Source: Synergistaceae bacterium
GTDB taxonomy: Bacteria > Synergistota > Synergistia > Synergistales > Aminobacteriaceae
Reading direction: 5' to 3'
Assembly (NCBI GenBank): GCA_031277095.1
Contig: JAISLU010000109.1
Location: forward strand, 1-32,014
Length of the DNA stretch: 32,014 bases
The translations under genes were made by a program, and so were the position numbers. Below are positions 17,098 through 25,273 of this stretch, one piece after another; the first letter of the stretch is position 1, and the number at the start of each line of letters is the position of its first letter. A model generated the notes under the pieces. It searched no databases. It saw nothing but the letters and a program-made list of their open reading frames with translations, and had not been told where the DNA came from.

Positions 17098-17123
17098 CTA
17101 TTGTTGACCCTTATTGACGACCT

Positions 17124-17720
17124 CTATTCCCCGATCATAAATCTGGAAAATCTCCGAATGACGACATTTTCGCCCAGTTTGGCGATGATGTCCACCAGCA
17201 GGTCCTTAATTTTTCTGTTGTTGTCCCGAATATAGGGCTGCTCCAAAAGACAGGTGGTCTCGTAAAATTTTTTGACTTTCCCCTCGATGATCTTGTCCAG
17301 GCGGTCCGCCGGTTTGCCTTCGTCGAGCAACTGCTGGCGGTAAATGGCTTTTTCCCGCTCCAGGTCCTCCGTCGGAACGTCCTCCGGCTTGAGATAAAGA
17401 GGATTCGCGGCGGTGACGTGCATGGCGAGTTCGTGGCCCAGCTCGTTGAACTCGTCGGTTTTCGCCACGAAGTCCGTTTCGCTGTTCAGCTCGAGCAAGG
17501 CCCCCACCTTGAAATTGTTGTGGACATAATGAAAAATACGCCCGTCGGAAGCGGTTCTGGAGGCTTTTTTGGCCGCTTTCGCCAACCCCTTTTCCCGCAG
17601 GTAATCTATCGCCTTCTCGATGTTTCCGCCGGTCTCGGCCAAGGCCGTCTTGCAGTCCATCATTCCGGACCCCGTACGCTCCCTGAGTTCTTTGACGATA
17701 TTTGCAGCGATTTCAGCCAT
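17124..17720 (-). CDS. tsf: Elongation factor Ts (short form)
   Basis: A 198-residue nucleotide exchange factor for EF-Tu. The UBA-like N-terminus VKELRERTGSGMMDCKTALAET, the linker KGLAKAAKKASRTASDG and the core ALLELNSETDFVAKTDEF with HVTAANPLYL are all intact. It is about 90 residues shorter than the enterobacterial protein, with a single reduced core subdomain as in Thermus-type EF-Ts; this is a normal variant. It follows rpsB by 34 bases and shares its promoter. Confidence 0.96.
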   Translation of the reverse strand: MAEIAANIVKELRERTGSGMMDCKTALAETGGNIEKAIDYLREKGLAKAAKKASRTASDGRIFHYVHNNFKVGALLELNSETDFVAKTDEFNELGHELAMHVTAANPLYLKPEDVPTEDLEREKAIYRQQLLDEGKPADRLDKIIEGKVKKFYETTCLLEQPYIRDNNRKIKDLLVDIIAKLGENVVIRRFSRFMIGE

Positions 17721-17754
17721 TAGAGTAAATCTCCCCTCTCTGTCTCTTCAGCTT

Positions 17755-18594
17755 TTATAATGCTTCGCCGGCGCTTTCGGACTCGTAAGTCTCGTGCAGA
17801 CGCTCTTTCACGGCGATGATGTCCTCTTCCACCACGTCGATAGGCACGGCGGCTTCTTCTTTCACGACAACGGCAGCCACCGGCGGCGGCACTTCCTCCG
17901 CCACGGCGTCCTCGCCCTGCCTGCCCTCGATGATGGCGCTGGCCATCAAACCGGCGATCAGCTTTATGGCGCGTATGGCGTCGTCGTTGCCGGGGATGGG
18001 GTAGTCGATCACCTCGGGGTCGCAGTTGGTGTCCACGATGGAAATCACGGGGACGCCCAGTTTACGCGCTTCGGCGATGGCGTTTTCCTCGCGCCTGGGG
18101 TCGATCAGGAAAATAGCGTCGGGCACACCGTCCATTTTGGCGATACCGCCCAGGTACTTTTCCAGCTTCGACTGCTCTTTGCGGAGCGTGGCCACCTCTT
18201 TTTTGGAAAAGGAACTCCAAGTGTTGTCCTCGTCGTATTTGCGGAGTTCGATCATGCGGTGAACCCGTTTCCGAATGGTGGGGAAGTTGGTCATCAATCC
18301 CCCCAGCCAGCGCTGGTTGATGAAATGCTGCCCGCAACGCACGGCCTCGTCGCGAATGGTGTCCTGGGCTTGCCGCTTGGTCCCCACGAAAAGAACGGTG
18401 CCCCCTCCCGCCGAAACCTCGCGTATGAAATCGTAGGCCTTCTCCAACCCTCTCACGGTTTTCTGCAGGTCGATGATATAGACCCCGTTGCGCTCCGTGA
18501 AAATGTAGGGTTTCATTTTGGGATTCCAACGCCGGGTCTGATGCCCAAAATGCACGCCGCACTCCAACAACTGCTTCATACTTACAACTGCCAA
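17755..18594 (-). CDS. rpsB: 30S ribosomal protein S2
   Basis: A 279-residue S2. [53 protein letters not shown] and [15 protein letters not shown] are diagnostic. It is longer than the usual 230-260 because of an acidic C-terminal tail rich in Val, Ala and Glu (from about residue 228). TTG at 18594 is preceded by GGAGG with an 8-base gap; the alternative ATG at 18579 has no comparable site. It leads the rpsB-tsf operon, transcribed from an extended -10 promoter. Confidence 0.97.
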   Translation of the reverse strand: MAVVSMKQLLECGVHFGHQTRRWNPKMKPYIFTERNGVYIIDLQKTVRGLEKAYDFIREVSAGGGTVLFVGTKRQAQDTIRDEAVRCGQHFINQRWLGGLMTNFPTIRKRVHRMIELRKYDEDNTWSSFSKKEVATLRKEQSKLEKYLGGIAKMDGVPDAIFLIDPRREENAIAEARKLGVPVISIVDTNCDPEVIDYPIPGNDDAIRAIKLIAGLMASAIIEGRQGEDAVAEEVPPPVAAVVVKEEAAVPIDVVEEDIIAVKERLHETYESESAGEAL

Positions 18595-18766
18595 TTTTCC
18601 AACCTCCTCAAGGTTATTCCTCCACAGAAGCGCATAAAAATTTCGCCCCAGACAACGCCCCTCGGAAAGTCAGTTACCGAATTCTCACCAAAGCGACGTT
18701 CTTGCGCGAAACACCCTTTTATTCGCTTTTGTCCTGTGTGTGTGCTGACACGTGGGAAGTATAGCA
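18595..18766 (-). promoter_or_regulatory. rpsB promoter (extended -10) and leader
   Basis: On the minus strand TGCTATACT places an extended -10 box at 18766-18758, with no good -35. The leader of about 155 bases before the TTG start contains several GC-rich inverted words. Long rpsB leaders are often bound by S2 itself, but no known fold could be confirmed here. The other 171 bases of this gene-free stretch, up to 18938, hold the divergent HU promoter. Confidence 0.5.
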
Positions 18767-18879
18767 CAAAAGCTCTACGTTGAGATGTCCCGAATGGTTT
18801 TCTATAAAGCCGGGGGAATTTTTACAGGATTTTTACGGCGAGGATGGCGAGGATATATCAAAAAAACTGGAGTAACAAG

Positions 18880-18907
18880 TTGTACTTTTCCTAAAAACTG
18901 ATACAAT
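18880..18907 (+). promoter_or_regulatory. Predicted promoter of the HU gene
   Basis: TTGTAC (18880-18885), a 16-base spacer and TACAAT (18902-18907), 31 bases before the HU start codon. The leader carries a strong GGAGGGG ribosome site. Confidence 0.75.
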
Positions 18908-18938
18908 GCAGAAAAATTCTTGTGTGGAGGGGTAACCG

Positions 18939-19232
18939 ATGACAAAAGCGGAACTTATTGAAGAAATTGCGGAGAAACTGAATGAGTCGAAAAAAAGTGT
19001 CACGCCCGTTGTCGAAGAAGTGTTCAGTTCCATTGAGGGCGCTCTGGCGAAGGGGGAGAAATGTACGTTTGTCGGCTTCGGCGTTTTCGAGGTGAAAGAC
19101 CGGGCCGCCCGGGAGGGCCGTAATCCTCAGGATCCCTCGAAGATCGTCAAAATTCCCGCGAAGAAAGTCCCTGTATTCCGTCCTGGCAAGGCTTTGAAAG
19201 AAAAGGTTCTGAAGACGAAGAAGAAGAAATAA
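18939..19232 (+). CDS. HU-family DNA-binding protein
   Basis: A 97-residue nucleoid protein. MTKAELIEEIAEKLNESKKSVTPVVEEVF forms the dimer helices, VGFGVFEVKDRAAREGRNPQDPSKIVKIPAKKVPVFRPGKALKEKV contains the signature and the DNA-binding arm, including the R-NP turn. The C-terminus ends KTKKKK, slightly longer and more basic than the common 90-residue form. It is monocistronic, with a clear promoter and terminator. Confidence 0.96.
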   Translation: MTKAELIEEIAEKLNESKKSVTPVVEEVFSSIEGALAKGEKCTFVGFGVFEVKDRAAREGRNPQDPSKIVKIPAKKVPVFRPGKALKEKVLKTKKKK

Positions 19233-19262
19233 CAAGATATTGCCAATTCTGGCATATAGGGT

Positions 19263-19293
19263 GCGGCTTTAGCGATGAAGCCGCTTTTATTTG
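19263..19293 (+). terminator. Terminator of the HU gene
   Basis: GCGGCTT (19263-19269) pairs with AAGCCGC (19278-19284) and is followed by TTTTATTTG. It is 30 bases after the HU stop. Confidence 0.88.
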
Positions 19294-19326
19294 TTATGTC
19301 TAGTTCATAATTTGCGAGGTGTACAG

Positions 19327-19776
19327 ATGGTGGTCAGGAAAAATGTAAAATCTCAGGTCACAGCTATCCTGGAAGTTCCATCCAACAGCGATCTGCCATC
19401 CAGGATAGAGAAAATTTCGGAACAAACGGGAGTCGGCACTCTGGACCTCTTTCAGAAATGGGTACTCCAGGAGGAATCCCTTATCGGACTCATCCGAAGG
19501 GGCAGGGGCCAAGCGGCAAATCGGACCGCGACGTACCCGGACACTTCCCCGCAACAGGATTCTGGCGACCGGAAGCAGGAAAAGGCCGCGGAAATTGACC
19601 CCGATAGCCCCAATTATCGAAAAACGCTTATCCAAAGAGCAAAGATGCTCAAAAAAGGAGGAATGACTCTCCTCCAAATAGGCGAGCTTTTTAACGAGGA
19701 AAATTTGCCGACCATGAGTGGAAAAGGAAAGTGGCATCCCAGCACGATCGCTACACTTCTGGAAGCGAAAAAATAA
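19327..19776 (+). CDS. Small protein with recombinase-like C-terminal DNA-binding segment
   Basis: A 149-residue protein I do not recognise as a named family. ATG 19327 has GAGGTG five bases upstream. Residues 1-60 (VTAILEVPSNSDLPSRIEKISEQTGVGTLDLFQKWVLQEE) look like a helical, possibly ribbon- or homeodomain-like module. Residues 61-100 are polar and probably disordered. The last 45 residues (MLKKGGMTLLQIGELFNEENLP, then KGKWHPSTIATLLE) resemble the post-catalytic helix-turn-helix of large serine recombinases, where GxxxxxIAxxLNxxGixTxxGxxWxxxxV is typical. There is no resolvase catalytic domain. A DNA-binding regulator is the cautious reading. Confidence 0.6.
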   Translation: MVVRKNVKSQVTAILEVPSNSDLPSRIEKISEQTGVGTLDLFQKWVLQEESLIGLIRRGRGQAANRTATYPDTSPQQDSGDRKQEKAAEIDPDSPNYRKTLIQRAKMLKKGGMTLLQIGELFNEENLPTMSGKGKWHPSTIATLLEAKK

Positions 19777-19981
19777 GCTCTGAAAGCGCAGGTGCCGCGC
19801 ATTTGGGTGCCCTGCAGTTAGGAAGGAACGCGGAGGTGGCGATGACGCACTCGACACCTCCGGCAGCTCCTGTCGTCTAAATGCCGTGGGGAAAATTTTG
19901 AATGCAAATTCTAAGTGCCGGAGTCTCGATCTGCAGTCTGGCGTGATATCGGTCTTGTCTTGAGTGATATTGTAAAATTGC

Positions 19982-20058
19982 TGGTGGGCCTACCTGGACT
20001 CGAACCAGGAACCTTCCGGTTATGAGCCGGTGGCTCTAACCACTTGAGCTATAGGCCC
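19982..20058 (-). tRNA. tRNA with CAU anticodon (elongator Met or lysidine-type Ile2)
   Basis: On the minus strand a complete cloverleaf folds: acceptor GGGCCTA/TAGGCCC, D-arm GCTC/GAGC, anticodon loop CTCATAA on a CCGG/CCGG stem, variable AGGTT and T-arm CCTGG-TTCGAGT-CCAGG. The 3' ACCA is encoded. The CAU anticodon and the absence of initiator features fit elongator tRNA-Met or the tRNA-Ile that reads AUA after lysidine modification; the sequence alone does not let me decide. It lies 44 bases after the ferredoxin gene, so it may share its transcript. Confidence 0.93.
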
Positions 20059-20102
20059 ATAAAAATGACAATGAAACATGACAATAAAGAAAATTATATC
20101 CC

Positions 20103-20285
20103 TTATTCAACACGAATGCAACTCACAGGGCAGCTTTCTTCCGCTTCTTTCGCGCAGGGTTCGGTTGTGTTCGGGCGCAAGACTTTGGCAACTCCCGCTG
20201 TCTCGTCTAGACTGAAAACGTCTGGGCATATCTGACAGCATACGCTGCAACCTATACATTCGTCGATATCCAAGGATACTTTCAT
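20103..20285 (-). CDS. Single-cluster [4Fe-4S] ferredoxin
   Basis: A 60-residue electron carrier of the Thermotoga type. Cys10, Cys13 and Cys16 in CIGCSVC, and Cys52 in ESCP, are the expected cluster ligands; Cys20 and Cys44 occupy the positions of the family disulfide. There are two extra cysteines, Cys17 and Cys56. ATG 20285 fits the homologous N-terminus MKVSLDIDECIGC. GTG at 20297 is an alternative but sits one base from the GGAGG. It could donate low-potential electrons to HgdC (inference). Its promoter is near consensus. Confidence 0.93.
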   Translation of the reverse strand: MKVSLDIDECIGCSVCCQICPDVFSLDETAGVAKVLRPNTTEPCAKEAEESCPVSCIRVE

Positions 20286-20325
20286 TCTTGCACACACACC
20301 TCCTCCCCTAGTTTATAAGGTCTTT

Positions 20326-20354
20326 ATTCTAGTACGCTCCTTTCAAATCGTCAA
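20326..20354 (-). promoter_or_regulatory. Predicted promoter of the ferredoxin gene
   Basis: On the minus strand TTGACG (20354-20349), a 17-base spacer and TAGAAT (20331-20326), about 40 bases before the start codon. Confidence 0.78.
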
Positions 20355-20422
20355 ATTTGCGGGCAAAAAACGCCCCCTCGCATTCGTCGTTTCAAGGGAC
20401 GGAGCGCCTTCGTTCTTTATAG

Positions 20423-20525
20423 AGTGAATTAAGATAAAAAGCCTAAAGTTAGAGTAGCTAAAAAACAAGTCCATTGCTCTATTCAGCGCGTGTAAATTTA
20501 ACATTTTTTAAGTTAAACGACTGTA
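20423..20525 (+). repeat. 103-bp dispersed repeat, copy 1
   Basis: It begins AGTGAATTAAGATAAAAAGC and ends GTTAAACGACTGTA. It aligns without gaps to 29916-30018, with 6 differences by eye (about 94% identity), in the same orientation. It contains the palindrome TAAATTTA and a TTAAC/GTTAA pair. This copy ends 14 bases beyond the stop of the convergent gene at 20540. Confidence 0.95.
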
Positions 20526-20539
20526 CTGATAAGCTGGAC

Positions 20540-21676
20540 CTATGTGATCCCCGCAAAAGGAGCGATGTAGGGGATGATGTTGTTCATCCATTGCTCGAAC
20601 GCTTTTGCCGATGTCAATTGCGCGACGGTGAAATAGTCGTCGGGCGAGCCTCCGAAAGAGTCGTCGGTCACGGCTTGGGTATAGACGGCCGAGGGAAAAG
20701 AATAAATCAGCTCCGCCTTCTGCCGCGACGTGGAGCCGCGAGGCTTGCAGCCCAAGGCCATCATGCCGTCCTCCCTCTCGAAAAAGGTGACGGAGTGCTC
20801 CACGTTGCCCAAAAGCCCTACGGGGAACTCGACTCGCCGTTTTCGCGTGTAGTGGCTGCCTTGAAGTTCTTTGTCGCTGTCGTAGGACGCGCTGGCCGCT
20901 ATTTGATTCACCGCATGAAAGTGGCGGACGTAGGCGACGAATTTACGTCCCAGCCCCATCAGCCGAGGATCGTCGATTTTGAAGGCCACGGGGTTTTCGG
21001 GATTGTCCTCGCGCCAGAGTTCGTCAGAAAACTCCGACCCGTCCTGCTCGCAAAACGAAAAAGCCAGCAACATCGCCGCCGCCATGACGCGAACCCCGCG
21101 AAACCACCTCGCCGGGTCGTGGCTGGCCAGCTTGCGGATCGCTCCAGTTTTGAAGAGATCTTCCACTCCCCGGCGGTTCTCGGCAATGGGCAAACCCCCT
21201 TCCGGAATGACGTTTTGTTCTTTCTCGGAAAGGGGGAAAAAGGGCCGGAAACTTCCTTCTCCTTTTTTATCGCCTGTCAGATCCGCAATCCACAGGCAAG
21301 AGCGTTTTTCCTCGGGCAGAAAGGACAGCTCCCCCTTGTCGGAGACGATGGCGGGGGTGTGCAGCACTTTTTCGAGAGTCATGGAAAACTTCCAGAGGCG
21401 GGTCTTGAAGGAAGTGTAAACGGCGTACTCCGACAAGATACGCTGGAGGTGCGGCAACAAGTCCGCGAGGCTGTATTCGATGCTGGTCCCCCTTTTCTGA
21501 CCCTTGACGGAGAGTTTGCGTTCTCTGTTTTCCAACCAGTTGAGCCGGATCAATTTTCTGGAGTTCTGATTTTTATTGTAGACCACCAGACGCGGCGACG
21601 TCCCCTTGCTCCATATCTGCAGGGTAACGTTTTCGTCCACGTCCTGAGAACTGAGGATCTCCCCTTTATCGTCCAC
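20540..21676 (-). CDS. Protein of unknown function (378 residues)
   Basis: I do not recognise a family. The chosen start is GTG 21676 (VDDKGEILSSQDVDENVTLQ), 9 bases after AAGGAGG. The longer open frame begins with a hydrophobic stretch upstream of that site and is rejected. The protein is mostly soluble in character, with one Ala/Met-rich hydrophobic helix (FRGVRVMAAAMLLAFSF) near residue 205. It has repeated aromatic and charged motifs, and the end has FEQWMNNIIPYIAPFAG. Pattern and length suggest a cytoplasmic protein. It is monocistronic, convergent with the ferredoxin transcript, and flanked on its 3' side by the dispersed repeat. Confidence 0.7.
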   Translation of the reverse strand: MDDKGEILSSQDVDENVTLQIWSKGTSPRLVVYNKNQNSRKLIRLNWLENRERKLSVKGQKRGTSIEYSLADLLPHLQRILSEYAVYTSFKTRLWKFSMTLEKVLHTPAIVSDKGELSFLPEEKRSCLWIADLTGDKKGEGSFRPFFPLSEKEQNVIPEGGLPIAENRRGVEDLFKTGAIRKLASHDPARWFRGVRVMAAAMLLAFSFCEQDGSEFSDELWREDNPENPVAFKIDDPRLMGLGRKFVAYVRHFHAVNQIAASASYDSDKELQGSHYTRKRRVEFPVGLLGNVEHSVTFFEREDGMMALGCKPRGSTSRQKAELIYSFPSAVYTQAVTDDSFGGSPDDYFTVAQLTSAKAFEQWMNNIIPYIAPFAGIT

Positions 21677-21859
21677 GACAACAATCCTCCTTAAAAATAA
21701 AACGGTTATAAACGCCCAGATGCACACGTTCAGATTCAGACGCTCAGGTGTCGCCGTCAGCAGGAGTTTGAACGCTTAGAAGAGTTTAACATAAGGGATA
21801 TTCGCCAACACGCGCTTGAGTTAAAATTGTCGTGATTGGCAATGAGAGAGAAGCAGGCT

Positions 21860-21895
21860 GGGGATAGGGCATGAAATGGGGATAGGGCATGAAAT
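21860..21895 (+). repeat. 18-bp tandem duplication of a translation start region
   Basis: GGGGATAGGGCATGAAAT occurs twice in a row (21860-21877 and 21878-21895) without a mismatch. Each copy contains a purine-rich ribosome-site-like stretch and an ATG. The first ATG (21871) meets a TAG after three codons; the second (21889) opens the DUF2207 gene. Confidence 0.95.
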
Positions 21896-23946
21896 CGCGA
21901 AAAGAGTTTTGCTCAAAAAAAATAAGAGCGTATTTTTTGGTCTTGTGGGCGGTTTTGTCGCTTCCAGGAGACGCGCGGGGGGAAGCTCCCGTCATAGAGA
22001 ACCTGGAGGTCTTCGCCGCGGTGACGCAAAACGGCATCCTCTCCGTCGAGGAGACGCTTACCGTACTTTTCGAGGGGACGCTTTCTGCGGATCTGACGCG
22101 GGGCATTTCCGGCCACTACTCCTCCGACGAGTACAAACACCTCAAAACGGGCTTCGTCTTGTTGAACGCCACCCTGGACGAGCATCCCACCAAAATCAGC
22201 ATCCGGCGCAACCCCGACAGTTTGAGGCTGACTCTGGCCGCCGAGGGCGACCATTTCTCCCCCGGAAGGCACGTGTTCAAGCTGAAATACGAGCTGATCA
22301 ACATGATCGTTCCCCAGACCTTTCCCCAAACCGTCCCCCAAACCATCTCTCAGACCGTCCCCCGCTCCGACAATATCGCGGACCTGCTGATCTGGAGCCT
22401 GGTGCGGGAAAGCTCCTGTCCGATCCTGCGGATTTCGGTGGAGGTAAAACTGCCCGATACCCCTTCGGCGACATCTCTAGATAATCGGAAAGAGCCCTCT
22501 CCCTTCAGGCTTTTCACCGGCTACCTGTCCGACTACCGGGAAGGGGAGAAAATCCATATCGAAAGACCGGGGCTCATGCGGACCACGGCCCGGTTGCCTG
22601 AGGGAAAGGCCTTCACCCTCCACATAGCCTGGGACAAGGGCCTCGTGATCCACGGCGACCGAAGGGTTTCACCCTGGCGTTACTGGGACTTGGGCGTTAT
22701 GATCCTGCTCTTCGTTTATTACGTTTTCACCGGGCTCACCTACGGGCGCTCTCCCAAACGCCAAACGGCGTCTTTGAGCTTCGAGCCCCCCGAGAACCTT
22801 TCACCCGGGCTTCTGCGGTGCATCCGCGACGCGGGCATGAGTGCGCGGGCGCTGACCGCGGAAATCTTGAACCTGGCCGTCAAAGGATACATCCACCTGT
22901 ACAACTTTACCGCCGGCGAGTCCGCGGAGGACAAAACAAAATCGGGCAGAAAACGTTACACGGACACGAAAGCGCGCTACTCGCTGTTGGAGTATATGAT
23001 GGAGCGCAAGTATCGCCTTCATCTGAACCTTTCTGCCGCGACTCTCCCGCCTGACGCGCTCCCATCTGAAAGTATTCACTCTGAAAGCATTCACCCTAAA
23101 ACTCTTCCATCCGAAACTCTTCCATCTGGGACTCTCCCTTCCGGGGCTCTCCCTCCTTTGAGCGCCGGGGAGAACATTTTATTGTTCAATTTGTTCGGCC
23201 AGCGCGGCAATGCGGACTTGATCCTGGACGAGACCTGCGCCCCTCGCCTGCGGGCGTCCTTTCGCGCCCTAGCCAGAAATTTTTCGGAGCAGGGGCGCCG
23301 CTATTTCTTTCAGCACATGAAACGCTGGGGGTGGGGGCTGGCTTTGTTCGAGGGCTATACGGCCTTTGTCATGTTCCAAACCCTCTCTCAGGGCGTGGGC
23401 GGGATAGAACCCGGAAGCGAACATGCCCTGGCCTTCATGGCGCCTCTTTTCTTTTTGACGCCCCTTCTGGGAGGGGAAAAAATATGGAAGCAAAGCACCC
23501 CCATGTTCATTTTGCGTACAGGCATCCCCTTTTTCTTCTGCGCTTGCTCCCTGGCCATTCTTCGCCAGCAGGGGATGGATCCTTTGAGTATTTCCGCGCT
23601 GATCGGCAGCATCGCAGTCATGGGATTTTTCTGGAAAGCGGCTCCCATACGGTCCGAAGAAGGGCAAAATCTCCTGGATAAAATCGAGGGGTTTCAAATG
23701 GGCCTGGGCAGCCGCGGGGAATTGAAGGAACAGGACACCATCGAAAAATTCGAGACGCTTCTTCCCTACGCCTACGCGCTGGATCTGGAACAATCGTTGA
23801 TCGCGCGGTACGACCCCTTGATTTCGCCTTCGAGACATCACGCTAAATGGCATACCTCGGAGACCCGGGGCTTCAGCGGCGGCTCGGAACATTACATGTT
23901 GTCCTACGAGTTGGGAGAGGCGGTCAACGCGCTTTTGCAGAAATGA
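21889..23946 (+). CDS. DUF2207-type membrane protein
   Basis: A 685-residue predicted membrane protein. After a signal-like segment (IRAYFLVLWAVLSLPGDARG), residues 35-280 form an exported beta-rich domain (VTQNGILSVEETLTVLFEG, with EGKAFTLHIAWDKG). A membrane helix follows near 275 (WDLGVMILLFVYYVFTG), then a cytoplasmic winged-helix-like part (LRCIRDAGMSARALTAEILNLAVKGYIHL), two or more membrane helices, and the typical family end IEGFQMGLG with FETLLPYAYALDLE. The function of this family is not established. Two low-complexity insertions come from tandem repeats: PQT(V/F/I) units at 22309-22356 and five-residue units at 23065-23154. Flanking genes are on other themes, so context gives no role. 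Confidence 0.82.
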   Translation: MKSRKEFCSKKIRAYFLVLWAVLSLPGDARGEAPVIENLEVFAAVTQNGILSVEETLTVLFEGTLSADLTRGISGHYSSDEYKHLKTGFVLLNATLDEHPTKISIRRNPDSLRLTLAAEGDHFSPGRHVFKLKYELINMIVPQTFPQTVPQTISQTVPRSDNIADLLIWSLVRESSCPILRISVEVKLPDTPSATSLDNRKEPSPFRLFTGYLSDYREGEKIHIERPGLMRTTARLPEGKAFTLHIAWDKGLVIHGDRRVSPWRYWDLGVMILLFVYYVFTGLTYGRSPKRQTASLSFEPPENLSPGLLRCIRDAGMSARALTAEILNLAVKGYIHLYNFTAGESAEDKTKSGRKRYTDTKARYSLLEYMMERKYRLHLNLSAATLPPDALPSESIHSESIHPKTLPSETLPSGTLPSGALPPLSAGENILLFNLFGQRGNADLILDETCAPRLRASFRALARNFSEQGRRYFFQHMKRWGWGLALFEGYTAFVMFQTLSQGVGGIEPGSEHALAFMAPLFFLTPLLGGEKIWKQSTPMFILRTGIPFFFCACSLAILRQQGMDPLSISALIGSIAVMGFFWKAAPIRSEEGQNLLDKIEGFQMGLGSRGELKEQDTIEKFETLLPYAYALDLEQSLIARYDPLISPSRHHAKWHTSETRGFSGGSEHYMLSYELGEAVNALLQK
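22309..22356 (+). repeat. 12-bp in-frame tandem repeat in the DUF2207 gene
   Basis: Four units (GTTCCCCAGACC, TTTCCCCAAACC, GTCCCCCAAACC, ATCTCTCAGACC) encode VPQT-FPQT-VPQT-ISQT. Each unit keeps the frame. Confidence 0.92.
23065..23154 (+). repeat. 15-bp in-frame tandem repeat in the DUF2207 gene
   Basis: Six consecutive 15-base units encode SESIH, SESIH, PKTLP, SETLP, SGTLP and SGALP, a proline/serine-rich insertion in the cytoplasmic part of the protein. Confidence 0.92.
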
Positions 23947-24136
23947 GCGCCTCCCTCGTTTTCACCCGTTTTCCCTCGTTTTTAGGTCGTTTTCAAGATT
24001 CACAGGTGACGCTTTACCCTTGCCAATTGCCCGCGCCTCGTGTAAAGTCAAACAAGAACGGAAATAGAAGAGCGTCATTGGCATCATTGAAAAAATTGAA
24101 AAAATATTTATATTCTATTATCAAGGAGTGATATTC

Positions 24137-24481
24137 ATGACGATAGTTTTGCTTTCCTTTTTTTTGATTGTCCTTTTCCCAATGATCGCCTGCGCGGGCG
24201 GGCTGCCGTCGCTGAAAGTGCTTTCGACCCCCTCGTGCCCCGCTTGCGCTCAAATGTCCAGGGTTGTAGACGAGATCGGCATTCAGTACGAAGGGAAGCT
24301 CTTGACCGAGAAAATCAACCTTAACGAACACCGCGACATCGCCCAGAAATACAACGTGCGCTACGTTCCCCATCTGCTTTTCGTCGACGCTTCCGGCGAC
24401 GTGGTCAAGGAAAAGATCGGTTACGTACCTCTCGACGAAGTTCTGAATACCTTCCGAGAGGCGGGTATCGACGTCGGATAG
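24137..24481 (+). CDS. Secreted or lipid-anchored thioredoxin-like protein
   Basis: A 114-residue protein. ATG 24137 has AAGGAGTG seven bases upstream. The first 22 residues (MTIVLLSFFLIVLFPMIACA) are a signal sequence; MIAC resembles a lipobox with an unusual Met, so a lipoprotein is possible. The mature part is a minimal thioredoxin fold: KVLSTPSCPACAQM with the redox pair C34-C37, then NVRYVPHLLFVDASGDV with the cis-proline in VPH. It probably works as an extracytoplasmic thiol oxidoreductase. It has no operon partner, and its upstream 190 bp is AT-rich. Confidence 0.85.
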   Translation: MTIVLLSFFLIVLFPMIACAGGLPSLKVLSTPSCPACAQMSRVVDEIGIQYEGKLLTEKINLNEHRDIAQKYNVRYVPHLLFVDASGDVVKEKIGYVPLDEVLNTFREAGIDVG

Positions 24482-24570
24482 GCAAGAATCGGATAGGTAA
24501 GAATAGGTAAAAATAAGAATAGGTGAGAATCAAGTAAGAATAAGAGAGAACAGGAGAGAACAGGAAAGTT
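24475..24570. repeat. Degenerate tandem repeat of AAGAATAGGT-like units
   Basis: The spacer between the thioredoxin-like gene and cobU consists largely of related 10-13 base words such as GGATAGGCAAGAATC, GGTAAGAATA and GGAGAGAACA. It overlaps the last codons of the thioredoxin-like gene (VG-stop). Confidence 0.8.
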
Positions 24571-24613
24571 GCCCCGGCGAAGCCCTTTTCGGCCGGAAGG
24601 CAAATCGACCTGA

Positions 24614-25180
24614 CTAATCTTGACGGTACCCAGCGACCCTCGCCCGGCCCCAGGCGCATTCCACGGCAAGATCGGCTTCTTCCGCGATCTGTACGTGGAG
24701 AGCCCCCAGGGTTCGGCGATAACGTTCCGTTTCCTCGGCGTAGGACACTCCGTCCGAAAAGACGTCGTTGGAAACGACCACCAGGTTGGCGATCTTCGTT
24801 TTCAGCAGCATGATTTCCCCGAAAATTTTTTCATGAATAGCTTTTTCATGAACAGCTTCTCCAAAAAGAGTATGGGAGTTTTTGCTTTTGCCGTACTCGA
24901 ACATTTCGTTGGCCAAAAGCGTTCCCAGACATTCCAATAAAACTGTGGAAGACGAAGATAGCCGGGGGATGATTCCCGAAATGTCGGAGTCCCGCTCGAG
25001 GGTATCGAAACCCCTGTTTGCGCGCGCTTTTTGGTGGCGGAGGACGCGTTGTGCCATCTCTTGATCGTAAACGCGAGCTGTGGCAAGATAGACGAGAGGG
25101 GCGCCCGCTTTCGACAAGACATATTCTTCGGCCCACGCGCTTTTCCCGCTGCGCGCGGCTCCCGAGACAAAAACGAACAA
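24614..25180 (-). CDS. cobU: Adenosylcobinamide kinase / adenosylcobinamide-phosphate guanylyltransferase
   Basis: A 188-residue bifunctional enzyme of normal length. It phosphorylates adenosylcobinamide and then adds GMP for lower-ligand attachment. The P-loop is GAARSGKS at residues 7-14, the guanylylated histidine is His49 in RHQKAR, followed by FDTLERD, and VVSNDVFSDGVSYAEETERYRRTLGALHVQIAEEAD is the conserved C-terminal part. TTG start with GAGG just upstream. Residues around 119-128 (HEKAIHEK) come from a 15-base local duplication (about 24829-24858). It is transcribed divergently from cobS, 93 bp apart, with no room for a cobalamin riboswitch. Confidence 0.94.
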   Translation of the reverse strand: MFVFVSGAARSGKSAWAEEYVLSKAGAPLVYLATARVYDQEMAQRVLRHQKARANRGFDTLERDSDISGIIPRLSSSSTVLLECLGTLLANEMFEYGKSKNSHTLFGEAVHEKAIHEKIFGEIMLLKTKIANLVVVSNDVFSDGVSYAEETERYRRTLGALHVQIAEEADLAVECAWGRARVAGYRQD

Positions 25181-25273
25181 CGGCCTCGCCTCCCAGCTCG
25201 AAAAAATAGGGTTTACGTTCGTTTGCCTTCCCTGGGGAAAGGATGTTTTCTTTTAGATGCTCTTTTTAATACC

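Noticed and set aside
19842..19880. 12-residue reading frame (MTHSTPPAAPVV) with GGAGGT upstream
   Set aside because: The ribosome site is only four bases from the ATG and forms one arm of the inverted repeat CGGAGGTG/CACCTCCG (19831-19838, 19855-19862). No downstream gene is present to be controlled, so it is more likely a hairpin than a gene.
25181..25273. Possible cobalamin riboswitch between cobU and cobS
   Set aside because: The divergent spacer is only 93 bases and lacks the conserved B12-box-like word; a cobalamin riboswitch needs about 200 bases.
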